Source: Oscillospiraceae bacterium (GTDB lineage Bacteria; Bacillota; Clostridia; Oscillospirales; Ruminococcaceae). From it: a stretch of 10,323 nt of DNA. The notes beneath the pieces are model-generated. The model did no database searches and was not told where the DNA came from. It was given only the letters and a program-made list of their open reading frames with translations. Positions 1-7,669 of this stretch are shown here, in pieces; position 1 is the stretch's first letter, and each line of letters opens with the position of its first letter. The position numbers and the translations under genes are program-made. The stretch spans positions 1 to 10,323 of the forward strand of contig JAGAKC010000288.1 in assembly GCA_017848155.1 (NCBI GenBank), written 5' to 3'.

Positions 1-1
1 A

Positions 2-1093
2 GCGGCTGATGGAAGCCCTGACGTAAGGGTGATCTATTGCAGCGAGGACTTTGCAAGGACAAGGATGTTCATGTCCTCTGACGGATTGCCCTGTCAGGAG
101 ATAGAATTCGACTGTGATGGTCTGATCCTTACACAGGATCTTAAGATAATGGTATACGACCGTGAGGACAGTGCATATCCACGCTGGAAAGAGTATAGCT
201 ATATAGATTCGCTGGAGCTTGCAGGGCCTTATGATCTGTGCTTCACATATGATCCGGAGCGACGTAAACTGCTGTTTGGTGATAACGAGAACGGCGAGGC
301 ACCTTCTTACGGCAGTGAGAATATTATGGTGATCTCCTGTGCTGTTACATCAGGTATTGGCGGAAATATGCCTGCCGGCAGTCTGACCATGGTAGAATCA
401 GATGGTAAGATGTATCCTGTTTTTCATAACACTGCTTGCAGCGGCGGCAGGAACAGAGAGAGCTTCCGTCATGCAATGGGCAGGTTGAAGTCATCGCTTA
501 ATGACTGTACCCGTGCGGTCACAGCAGATGACTATCGTATCCTTGCAATGAGAACTCCGGGTCTTAGGGTAGCAGATGCAAAGGCGATCCCCTTCTTTGA
601 TCCCGATGTGTCGGCGTATCCCACTGACGGATTAGGCAATACGATATCGCTGGTGGTACTTCCGTACAGTACAGGTACTTTCCCGATGCCCGATACCCGT
701 TTTCTTGATGCGGTAAGAGAGCATATAGAGAATTATCGTCTGATCACAACAAGAGTAAAGGTCATAGCGCCGATATATGTAAAGGTAGATATTTCGGCAG
801 ATATCGTATGCGGCACCCGTGAGGTGGATCAGGCGATGCGTTGCGCAGAGGCAGCGGTGCGAAAGCTGTTATCGGTATATGATGATAACGCCAATACCCG
901 TTTCGGAGAGCCTGTCGGGGAGTCGGATATCATTGCGGGAATATGCTCGGCTGACGGAGTGCTGGCGGTAAAGCGCCTTAATATAAGCACCGAAATGGCA
1001 GGATGCAGCCGTGACCGCTATGGTCGACTTGTGATCCCTCCGAATGCGATCGCTTATTGCGGAGAAGTATATTTTAATGTTACAGAGCCATAA
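2..1093 (+). CDS. Baseplate J-like protein of a contractile injection system (5' end missing)
   Basis: This is the C-terminal 363 residues of a baseplate wedge protein of the phage P2 gpJ / 'putative baseplate assembly protein' kind. Such proteins form the wedges that join the tail tube and sheath to the spike and trigger sheath contraction. The reading frame is open back to base 2, so the gene starts outside the window. The GTG at 29 is an internal valine, with coding-like sequence before it (AADGSPDVRV). Family signs are GIGGNMPAG (353-379), a GG-x-NRESF segment near 440-470 and RAVTADDY (512-535), which matches the 'RAVT..DY' signature. A long alpha/beta C-terminal region with a P-x-Y-VKVD strand follows. 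The TAA at 1091-1093 is 26 bases before the next gene, so the two are probably cotranscribed. A P2-like prophage or tailocin is the main alternative, but the downstream genes argue for a CIS. The family call is strong; the system call is moderate. Confidence 0.88.
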   Translation, partial: AADGSPDVRVIYCSEDFARTRMFMSSDGLPCQEIEFDCDGLILTQDLKIMVYDREDSAYPRWKEYSYIDSLELAGPYDLCFTYDPERRKLLFGDNENGEAPSYGSENIMVISCAVTSGIGGNMPAGSLTMVESDGKMYPVFHNTACSGGRNRESFRHAMGRLKSSLNDCTRAVTADDYRILAMRTPGLRVADAKAIPFFDPDVSAYPTDGLGNTISLVVLPYSTGTFPMPDTRFLDAVREHIENYRLITTRVKVIAPIYVKVDISADIVCGTREVDQAMRCAEAAVRKLLSVYDDNANTRFGEPVGESDIIAGICSADGVLAVKRLNISTEMAGCSRDRYGRLVIPPNAIAYCGEVYFNVTEP

Positions 1094-1119
1094 GATCATA
1101 TCACGAAAGGTGTGAAGCC

Positions 1120-2265
1120 ATGAACAGAAATCGTTTGTTTATCACGCTCAACCGGCAGCGGGAATGGCAGCGCTGCCTGCTGCAGGGCCTATGCGTAAAG
1201 GGCAACACCGTGATCCCTACATTGGAGAATGGTGCATGTGTGATGATAACAGGGTCTGTTGATTCTACGGAACACAATTTCTGCTGGAGAAATCTGCAGA
1301 TAGATGCAGAGCTTGGCGATAATATCATAATGCAGGTAAGTGCGTATGCGTCTGATAATACGGCGGTTTCCATCGACGGGAGGACGGTTGAGCTTGACAG
1401 CTTCCTTATGGACGGATCAGTGGATGCCGCAACTCGTCTGGAGGCAGTATCAGGTCTGTTCAGACCACTGTTCAGTAACTGCTTTGACGGACCGATAGAT
1501 CTGCACGGAAGATACATATGGATAAAGCTTGATTTTGTTATTCTCGAGCGTCGTGAACTTATCATCAACAAACTGAAGCTTCAGATAAAGGGCGAGCAGA
1601 TGGTAGACTATCTTCCCTCCGTATATCGTGAGGAGGATGGAGAAAATGGCTTTCTGACACGCTTCCTTTCGATATTCGACAGTATATTCTTTGACATGGA
1701 CACTGCCATAGATCGCTTGTCACAAAGCCTTGATTACCGCATCGCTGAAGGCGACCTGCTGAGATATCTCAGTGAATGGCTGTGTATAGAGGATGTTGCG
1801 TATATTTCGGAGGACAGGCTCCGTCAGAGGATAAGAAACACTGCGGAGGAGTACCGTTTTATCGGTGTAAAACGGGGGCTGATAAGCTGGATAGAGGACG
1901 AATACGGAGTAACTCCGAACATAATCGAATATTACAGTGTGGATAAGCTGGTACACGAGGGCAGGGATAAGGAAGTGTATCACAGATTATTTGGCGATAA
2001 TCCTTATAAATTCTTTGTCCTGCTGCCCGAAAAGACATTTTCGGATACTCATGAGGCTAATCTGTTCATGGAGAAGCTAAAGCACAGAATACCCGCATAT
2101 ACTGAACCTGAGGTCATTATGACCCGTAATAATACTATACTTGAAAAACACACTTACCTTGGCGTAAATTCAGTGCTTAGCGGTTACAGCTATGCAAATA
2201 CAGATGTCGGCACACGCATTTCCAATGAGATAATTTTAGGAGGAAGCAAAAATGAACAACAATAA
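1120..2265 (+). CDS. P2 gpI-like tail/baseplate protein with N-terminal beta-rich domain
   Basis: A 381-residue structural protein. Residues about 160-270 match the phage tail protein I family: YLPSVYREED opens the domain, followed by FLTRFLSIFDSIFFDMD, an 'LLRYLSEWLCIE' segment, and a YRFIGVKRGLISWIED stretch comparable to the 'YRWRGTRRGL' core. Family members sit at the baseplate periphery next to gpJ and help mount fibres. Residues 1-155 form an extra, probably beta-rich domain ending in GRYIWIKLDF, which recalls the 'GRYLWLRLEL' strand of the longer gpI-like proteins in Actinobacteria and Bacillota CIS loci. P2 gpI itself is much shorter, under 200 residues. The start ATG follows AAAGG (1106-1110) at suitable spacing. 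The 3' end overlaps the next gene by 14 bases. The tail after residue 340 (TYLGVNSVLSGYSYANTDVG) is Gly/Ser/Asn-rich and might be a flexible contact region. Confidence 0.87.
   Translation: MNRNRLFITLNRQREWQRCLLQGLCVKGNTVIPTLENGACVMITGSVDSTEHNFCWRNLQIDAELGDNIIMQVSAYASDNTAVSIDGRTVELDSFLMDGSVDAATRLEAVSGLFRPLFSNCFDGPIDLHGRYIWIKLDFVILERRELIINKLKLQIKGEQMVDYLPSVYREEDGENGFLTRFLSIFDSIFFDMDTAIDRLSQSLDYRIAEGDLLRYLSEWLCIEDVAYISEDRLRQRIRNTAEEYRFIGVKRGLISWIEDEYGVTPNIIEYYSVDKLVHEGRDKEVYHRLFGDNPYKFFVLLPEKTFSDTHEANLFMEKLKHRIPAYTEPEVIMTRNNTILEKHTYLGVNSVLSGYSYANTDVGTRISNEIILGGSKNEQQ
2238..2244 (+). promoter_or_regulatory. Strong Shine-Dalgarno inside the upstream gene
   Basis: AGGAGGA lies 7 bases before the ATG at 2252, within the last codons of the gpI-like gene, whose stop is at 2263-2265. 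It fixes the start of the 611-residue protein. Combined with the 14-base overlap, it implies translational coupling of the two products. Confidence 0.85.
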
Positions 2266-4087
2266 TTATTTCCCGTTTGAAAGGAATAGATACTTTTACG
2301 GAAAAATGCTGACTGCCCGTGATTTTGAGATCGAGCAGAGGTATTATAACAATAAGCGCAGACTCCTTAATCGTGTTCTTTTCGGTGCAGGTGTGGTATG
2401 CGGACTGGGAGTTTACCAGAACGATGATACATCTTTCTCTGTGGAAACGGGTATGGCGCTTGATTATCTTGGAAGAGAGATCGTCGTTCCTACTCCGATA
2501 ATCAGAAAGCTGCAGATGGTGGACGGATATGACAGCCTTGAAAAGTCCGAGCAGGCCTACCTTTGTCTGAAGTATGCACAGTATGACCGTGAGCCTGTCA
2601 ATAACATCGGTGCTGCCGATCATGACAGTGAGCAGTATAACAAGATCGAGGAAGGCTATAAGCTGTATCTCAGCACTGACGATCCTATGCTGGAGGATAT
2701 TTACGGTGCGGCAGGTATGAACACCGTGTCGGTCGTTTACAATGCACATGGATTACGTATTGTGATGGTCACTCCTAAGCTTGCTATGTCAAGCGATGAG
2801 ATAGATGTAAGGTTTATCATTCTGAAGGGTATCGACAGTCAGCCTGTATCCTTTACATATTCGTTCCAGTCCGAGTATTTCCGCAGCGGAAGCTCCGGTG
2901 ATATCGAGCTGAAGTTTACCGAGGACAGCAGTGTTAAGAAGGATGTTTTCACGGCTGATTTCACGCTCAGAGTGGTAGGCGTTTCTGATATGATCGCACC
3001 TGTAAGCAAGAGCAAGGGCGAGATATCTGTCAGGATGGGCGACATCTCCGACAAGATGACAGTAAATCCCGCTGAGGTGTATATCTGTGCAGACACAGAG
3101 AGCTTCGACAATATGAAGAACACCCGTATGAGCACACTTGAAAAGCATCTTAGCGGTGACAACACTCCCATTTATCTTGCAAAGATCGATTGTCTTAACA
3201 TCGGTACGGGTTATATCATCAGGAATATCACCCCGCTTCCCTTTGCACAGAGAACGGGATATATTCCCGAGGACACTGTTTCCGCAGCGGCAGCACCCGA
3301 GATATCCGCTCCGATGGTACAGGGCGGTGCTAAGGCAGACAATAACTTTCTTAAGGGCGGCGTTTCCACAGAGGTCGAAAGTCTTGAGTACTGGCAGAAG
3401 CCTCAGGTAAATGCGTCCTATAATCACAAGAACAAGAAGCTGAGCTTCAGATTTGGTATCCCCTCGTCAGAGGCTTATGATTATGCGACCTCGTCCGGTG
3501 TTGTGGACATTCCTATATCCGGTGCGATAAGGGTCAACGCAAGATTCTTCTCTCAGGAGATACCGCACAATCTCGGCATTGGTGATGTAAGCATTACGCT
3601 TTCTGTAGAGTACAGTGACGCAGGTCAGCGTATGCTGCTTTTCGGAAGCGGCGAGGTATTTGCGGGAAAGAGCGAGAAGAACGTTCCCAGAATAGAGAGC
3701 GCGGCCGTCCTTAATCCCGACAAGGGCACATTCCGTGTGGGTCTGCGTCTTATCGACTATGTGGAGGGTCACAATGTCAGGGTGCGCTGGTTTGCATACA
3801 AGCCTACCAGAGATACCGCAGAGATGCGTGCTAAGGATAACATAGTCGTTAAGATCGAGCCGGATATCCAGAAGCTTAAGCCGCTTGAGCGTATACGCTT
3901 CAAGGCAGAGGTGGAAGGATCGGAGAACAAGACCGTTACATGGTCGGTAAATGATACTGATGGCGGCAACATTGATGAGAATGGACTGTATCAGGCTCCT
4001 TCCGCTCCGGGAACATATGAAATAATTGCGTGCAGCAATGCGGATGAAGAAAGCCGTACATCAGCTTTTGTGATAGTCGAAGAGTAA
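2252..4087 (+). CDS. CIS-associated structural protein with C-terminal Ig-like domain
   Basis: A 611-residue protein with no signal peptide or membrane segment. Residues 12-54 hold a compact motif: NRYFYGKMLTARDFEIEQ, then YYNNKRRLLNR and GAGVVCGLGV. From memory, this block heads proteins encoded beside gpJ and gpI genes in CIS loci of actinomycetes, cyanobacteria and other bacteria; their exact role is unknown to me. Residues 60-185 look like a beta-rich continuation (VETGMALDYLGREIVVP). Residues 186-340 and 370-530 appear to be beta-strand-rich modules, separated by an Ala/Pro/Gly linker near 340-365. Residues about 532-611 resemble a bacterial Ig-like domain (TVTWSVN, GGNIDENGLYQAPSAPGTYE), a fold common in surface and adhesive proteins. 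The gene overlaps the previous one and lies 21 bases before the next. A baseplate-attached fibre, adaptor or target-binding part is the likeliest role, by inference. The family call is moderately sure; the function is not. Confidence 0.72.
   Translation: MNNNNYFPFERNRYFYGKMLTARDFEIEQRYYNNKRRLLNRVLFGAGVVCGLGVYQNDDTSFSVETGMALDYLGREIVVPTPIIRKLQMVDGYDSLEKSEQAYLCLKYAQYDREPVNNIGAADHDSEQYNKIEEGYKLYLSTDDPMLEDIYGAAGMNTVSVVYNAHGLRIVMVTPKLAMSSDEIDVRFIILKGIDSQPVSFTYSFQSEYFRSGSSGDIELKFTEDSSVKKDVFTADFTLRVVGVSDMIAPVSKSKGEISVRMGDISDKMTVNPAEVYICADTESFDNMKNTRMSTLEKHLSGDNTPIYLAKIDCLNIGTGYIIRNITPLPFAQRTGYIPEDTVSAAAAPEISAPMVQGGAKADNNFLKGGVSTEVESLEYWQKPQVNASYNHKNKKLSFRFGIPSSEAYDYATSSGVVDIPISGAIRVNARFFSQEIPHNLGIGDVSITLSVEYSDAGQRMLLFGSGEVFAGKSEKNVPRIESAAVLNPDKGTFRVGLRLIDYVEGHNVRVRWFAYKPTRDTAEMRAKDNIVVKIEPDIQKLKPLERIRFKAEVEGSENKTVTWSVNDTDGGNIDENGLYQAPSAPGTYEIIACSNADEESRTSAFVIVEE
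3845..4084 (+). other. Bacterial Ig-like domain (C-terminus of the 611 aa protein)
   Basis: Residues about 532-611 show an Ig-like pattern: a leading strand IVVKIEPD, then RIRFKAEVEG, TVTWSVN, an acidic loop GGNIDENGLYQAP, PGTYEIIACS and a final TSAFVIVEE strand. The W in TVTWSV and the GLY-x-AP turn are typical of bacterial Ig-like modules. It is the last domain of the protein and so may be exposed on the particle. Confidence 0.68.
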
Positions 4088-4108
4088 AAAAATCGTTTAG
4101 AGGTTTAT

Positions 4109-4846
4109 ATGCAGGGGTTAATTGACAGTGGAAAATACAAAGTCATAGAGGTGCTTGAGTCAGACGACAGCTATGAGGCTTGCCTTTGTATAGATGTTAT
4201 GGTGGACAGTGGTTACAGATCCTGTCTTATCAACACTTATAAAAGTCGTGAAGCGATAAAGACACTTCTGCCTTTGTTTTACAATGATCGTTTTCAGGAA
4301 TGCAGCAGCTTCCGCAAGCTTATTACGTCGGATGGCTGTGTTTCCGTCGTGTTTGATCATAACGAAGGTGAATCTTTTCAGGAGTATTTTGTCAAGAACC
4401 CCTCACTTACATTTCAGCAGCGGCAGGAGCTGGCACAGAGCCTGCTGCTGGAATCATTGCAGCTTGATCTGCTGGACGACAGGCTTGCACAGAGAGTGAC
4501 AAGCCGTCGTAATGTGGTCGTGGACAAGGGACTTATGAGGGTAGGTATCAATTACATGATGCCTGTCGAAGTGCAGTTCAGAGAGCATTTTCGTTCGGTA
4601 TGGCTGGGCGAGCTGCTTTGTACGATCTTTCCACAGGGGAAAAAACTTCCGCTTGAGATAGACGAGTATATCATCAGGCTCCTTAATGGCGAGTTTGACA
4701 GTTGTGTCGACATATATTCGGAGTGGCGTGAGGTCAGCAGGATGGCTACAGAAACTCTGGGGTCGTATGAAAAGGAAGGCTTTTTTAAATGTCTTTTCCG
4801 TTATATGAAGGAAAAGAAACGCAGAAACAGAGAGATCATGCGTTGA
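4109..4846 (+). CDS. Cytosolic protein, possibly a degenerate protein kinase (pseudokinase)
   Basis: I do not firmly recognise this 245-residue protein. It has no signal peptide or membrane segment. The opening (SGKYKVIEVLESDDSYEACLCIDV) resembles the first strands of a Ser/Thr kinase N-lobe, with SCLINTYK where the ATP-binding lysine strand would be. A helix with LAQSLLLESLQLDLLDD, followed by RRNVVVDKGLMRVGINY (about residues 133-149), could be the catalytic-loop and 'NILVD..G.VKL.DFG' equivalent. If so, the glycine-rich loop, HRD and DFG residues are all missing, so no phosphotransfer would be expected. The end is strongly basic (RYMKEKKRRNREIMR) and could touch membrane, nucleic acid or an acidic partner. 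ATG 4109 follows AGAGG at 4099-4103. It sits between the CIS structural genes and the membrane genes, fitting a cytosolic adaptor role. The gene is certain; the pseudokinase reading is tentative. Confidence 0.6.
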   Translation: MQGLIDSGKYKVIEVLESDDSYEACLCIDVMVDSGYRSCLINTYKSREAIKTLLPLFYNDRFQECSSFRKLITSDGCVSVVFDHNEGESFQEYFVKNPSLTFQQRQELAQSLLLESLQLDLLDDRLAQRVTSRRNVVVDKGLMRVGINYMMPVEVQFREHFRSVWLGELLCTIFPQGKKLPLEIDEYIIRLLNGEFDSCVDIYSEWREVSRMATETLGSYEKEGFFKCLFRYMKEKKRRNREIMR

Positions 4847-4890
4847 TAGCAGCGCTTTGAGATATATTCAGTGAAACGGAGGATATCCGG

Positions 4891-7626
4891 ATGGTTAAAA
4901 GGATCATTAGCTTTATTATTATTCTTGTTGCGTATGCTGTTGTAGGCGCAGCTGCGGTATTCAGCACATCCAATTTCGGACTTGGATTTGGCGGAGAGAA
5001 CGAAACTCTAAACTCTTCCTATGCAATGGATCGTGCAGGCAATATATATTATATCAGTGATGATGGCGAGGAAAGATCGCTGATATGTATAGATTCTTCC
5101 GGAAAAAGGTTGTATGAGCGCAGTCTTGACCCGGAAACATTCGGAAATAACTTCTATGTTGGTCAGATCTATGTAGAGCATGACAAAAACATATACGTAA
5201 CAGTGTATAGCTATAACAAGAATACCATGTTTATAGAAAACGTTGCCGTACATATGTTTTATGAGGACGGAAGCTATGCGCAGAGGATATTCAATCAGCA
5301 GCTCTCACGTTATATGAACAGTCGTGCAAATGTCATCACATCCTTTAGTGAAAACGATACAGAGGTGTTCTTTGCGCTTGTAAACGGTATGACAGCAGAG
5401 GTATTTTCTGCTCCGAAGAGTAATTCTGAGCTTGCCGCAAAGGTAGCGGAATATTCTCTCAATGACGACAGGATATATGGCGCATATACATCCGCTTCAA
5501 AAGAGCTTTATGTCGGCACTCCTGACGGAATAACCGTTTACGGCGACAGCGGGGCACGTAATATATACAGCAGTGACACTGCGATATTTGACCGTTTCTG
5601 GAACGGAATAGATCAATTCTATGTAATGGATTCCTCAACAGGCGACATATATACCATATCTGATGATCATTCCGTATCACATACAGTAAGCGGCGAAAGG
5701 ATAATAAATGCGGAAGATGGTCTGTCAATATCCGAGATGGATGATATTTCAGTCGGCATAACAGGAAATGTATTCGGCACAGTAAGAAGTGAGATAGCAC
5801 AGTATTATACCGGCAGCTTCTCGCTCATGTATCGTGTTTATACAGACAGCGTAGACAGCGGTGCGCTTGTTAACAGTGTGCTGGTGCTGATAGTGGTAGT
5901 GGTACTGGTCATCGTGCTGACGATATTGACATGGGATTTCTATTGCGGCATCCTTAAGATGAATCTGTCTATCCTGCTGCGTCAGTCATTGCTCATCATA
6001 ATGCTGATATCAATAATGCTGTTTTCGTTGTCGAATTTCATAATAATTCCACAGGTAAAGAATATAGTGACCTCAAATTATCAGCACGAAGCACAGATCG
6101 TGGCAAACAGCTTTGAAGATAGCCTGACAGGTGCGATAGAGGATGAGAACTTAAGCTATAAGGGATATGAGAAATATCTCAGTCAGTACGGAGCAGTGAT
6201 CGCCAAGGAGGATGAGGATCAGTTTACAGGTGACGATGAAAAGCCACAGATCCATCTGATCGAGTGCGCTGAAAACAGGTCTGAGATCATAGCGTCAGGT
6301 GAGCTTTATCCTAAGGGATATCCTGCGGATGCGCTGTTCTATATGATGGACCTTACTGATAAGCTTCGATCCATGACCGGACGGGAGATGTTCATCAGCG
6401 GAAGAGATATCGATGGTGAGAAGCTGTATCTGATAAGGGAGATATCGCTTCCCGTAACAGCAAACAAGTCCTATATCGTAGTGGGTCTGCGTTTAAGCGG
6501 ACTGTCAGAAGCGGTGGACAATATCAGCACTGTTATAAACAGATTCCTGTTTATCGGTGGCATAGTACTTGTGGCGATCTTTGTTATCATCGAGAATATC
6601 ACAGCAGGTGCGGTCAGAAAGCTCAAAAGATCGGTCGACCGCATCGCATCAGGTGAGTATAACGCTGCGGTAACTATAAATACAGGTGATGAGGTAGAGG
6701 ATCTTTCAAAATCCGTCAAGGCACTTTCGGTACATATCGTTGAAAAAACTACCAGCCTTGAAAAGCTGAACAACTCTTATTACCGCTTTGTTCCGCTCAG
6801 CTTCCTCAAAAATCTTGGTGAAACTCAGATAGAAAGAGTCAGCAAATCCCTTAACGCAAAGCGCAAGATGTCCGTAATGTATCTTAATTTCGAGTTCTCC
6901 CAGAATCTCGCAGGAATGAATACGGAAGAGATCTTTGAAAGTATAAACTCGGTGTTTGAGCAGATCGTACCCATAATCAGCAGCAACGGAGGCACCGCAT
7001 ATAATTTCCTTTACAACGGATTCTATGCCATCTTCCCTGAGTCTACAGAGGATGCGCTGCAGGCGGCTATACGAGTACGTGAATCTATTGCGGCATATAA
7101 CGAGGCAAGAAAAGCAACAGGCAAGCGCAGCGTTGATATGCGAGTGGTGATAAGCGAGGACAATGTAATGCTGGGCTTTATCGGTGATGAGTCACGTATG
7201 GAGCCTACAGCTGTTTCAGGCGCGATAAATCAGGCTGAAGAGATCGAAAAGCTCTGTCGTGACAGCGGACTTTATATCATCTGTACGGAAAGTGCTTTCA
7301 GATCGCTTCCTAAGGACAAATACAGAAACCGCTGCATCGGAAAGTACGATTCTGCCGATTCAGGTGAGGTAAAACTGTATGATATGTTTGACAGCGATCC
7401 CTATTCGCTTATCAAGCTTAAAGAGCAGTATATGATGAGATTTGAACTGGCAGTGAAGCTGTTTGAAAAGAAAGATTTCGTACAGGCAAGGGCACAGTTC
7501 ATGGATATTGTGAAATATGCAGCAGATGACGGTGTTTCACGAAATTATATGTATCTTGCGGAATATAACAGTACATCTGAAAAGCCGCAGCTTACTTATA
7601 TCGTTTTTAATGAATTCGGAAGCTGA
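4891..7626 (+). CDS. Four-pass membrane receptor with HAMP-like linker and degenerate adenylate cyclase domain
   Basis: A 911-residue membrane protein. Hydrophobic segments lie at about 4-24, 327-349, 362-384 and 549-572. Residues 25-326 should be outside the membrane and carry short beta-repeats (MDRAGNIYYISDDG, HDKNIYVTVYSYN, SSTGDIYTISDD) suggestive of a beta-propeller. Residues 385-548 form a second outside region with a Cache-like layout, which is not proven. Residues 572-625 resemble a HAMP linker (AVRKLKRSVDRIASGEY, then TGDEVEDLSKSVKAL). RFVPLSFLKNLGE (632-644) is the usual lead-in to class III cyclases, and the cyclase-like domain spans about 658-795. The C-terminus (847-893) looks like a TPR-type helical pair. 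The catalytic residues are mostly substituted (see the domain entry), so cAMP synthesis is unlikely. The start ATG has CGGAGGA 7 bases upstream. The gene probably senses an envelope signal and passes it inward by conformation. Confidence 0.85.
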   Translation: MVKRIISFIIILVAYAVVGAAAVFSTSNFGLGFGGENETLNSSYAMDRAGNIYYISDDGEERSLICIDSSGKRLYERSLDPETFGNNFYVGQIYVEHDKNIYVTVYSYNKNTMFIENVAVHMFYEDGSYAQRIFNQQLSRYMNSRANVITSFSENDTEVFFALVNGMTAEVFSAPKSNSELAAKVAEYSLNDDRIYGAYTSASKELYVGTPDGITVYGDSGARNIYSSDTAIFDRFWNGIDQFYVMDSSTGDIYTISDDHSVSHTVSGERIINAEDGLSISEMDDISVGITGNVFGTVRSEIAQYYTGSFSLMYRVYTDSVDSGALVNSVLVLIVVVVLVIVLTILTWDFYCGILKMNLSILLRQSLLIIMLISIMLFSLSNFIIIPQVKNIVTSNYQHEAQIVANSFEDSLTGAIEDENLSYKGYEKYLSQYGAVIAKEDEDQFTGDDEKPQIHLIECAENRSEIIASGELYPKGYPADALFYMMDLTDKLRSMTGREMFISGRDIDGEKLYLIREISLPVTANKSYIVVGLRLSGLSEAVDNISTVINRFLFIGGIVLVAIFVIIENITAGAVRKLKRSVDRIASGEYNAAVTINTGDEVEDLSKSVKALSVHIVEKTTSLEKLNNSYYRFVPLSFLKNLGETQIERVSKSLNAKRKMSVMYLNFEFSQNLAGMNTEEIFESINSVFEQIVPIISSNGGTAYNFLYNGFYAIFPESTEDALQAAIRVRESIAAYNEARKATGKRSVDMRVVISEDNVMLGFIGDESRMEPTAVSGAINQAEEIEKLCRDSGLYIICTESAFRSLPKDKYRNRCIGKYDSADSGEVKLYDMFDSDPYSLIKLKEQYMMRFELAVKLFEKKDFVQARAQFMDIVKYAADDGVSRNYMYLAEYNSTSEKPQLTYIVFNEFGS
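6862..7275 (+). other. Class III nucleotide cyclase-like domain lacking catalytic residues
   Basis: Residues about 658-795 align by eye with bacterial adenylate cyclases. The first metal aspartate (in 'LFSDIR') is Asn666 in VMYLNFEF. The substrate lysine and second metal aspartate of 'KYIGD' are Asn705 and Asn709 in NFLYNGF. The adenine-selecting aspartate ('ISDAVN') is Gly777 in AVSGAIN. The transition-state arginine ('ASRLE') is Glu784 in AEEIE. Only Asn780 of the core set remains, while fold-keeping parts (GG, AIFP, IGDESRME) are intact. This pattern indicates a pseudocyclase, not decay. Confidence 0.82.
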
Positions 7627-7669
7627 TGAGCTTGTGTATTTTTAGCTGGTCGGGAAGGAAATAACCGAT

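Noticed and set aside
29..31. GTG as the start of the gpJ-like gene
   Set aside because: The frame is open and coding-like back to base 2, there is no ribosome binding site before it, and the family is much longer, so the gene is truncated by the window edge.
1..4087. Ordinary prophage remnant
   Set aside because: The tail genes lead into membrane signalling genes rather than fibre, lysis or integration genes. Without upstream sequence this is not excluded, only less likely.
4881..4888. Palindrome GGATATCC before the membrane receptor gene
   Set aside because: It is only 8 bases, overlaps the ribosome binding region and has no second copy nearby, so there is no support for an operator.
6862..7275. 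Active adenylate cyclase
   Set aside because: Both metal aspartates, the substrate lysine and the transition-state arginine are substituted, so activity is not expected despite clear homology.
7627..7669. Terminator or promoter in the 43-base gap
   Set aside because: No GC-rich stem followed by a T run and no convincing -35/-10 pair are visible; the gap fits an intra-operon spacer.
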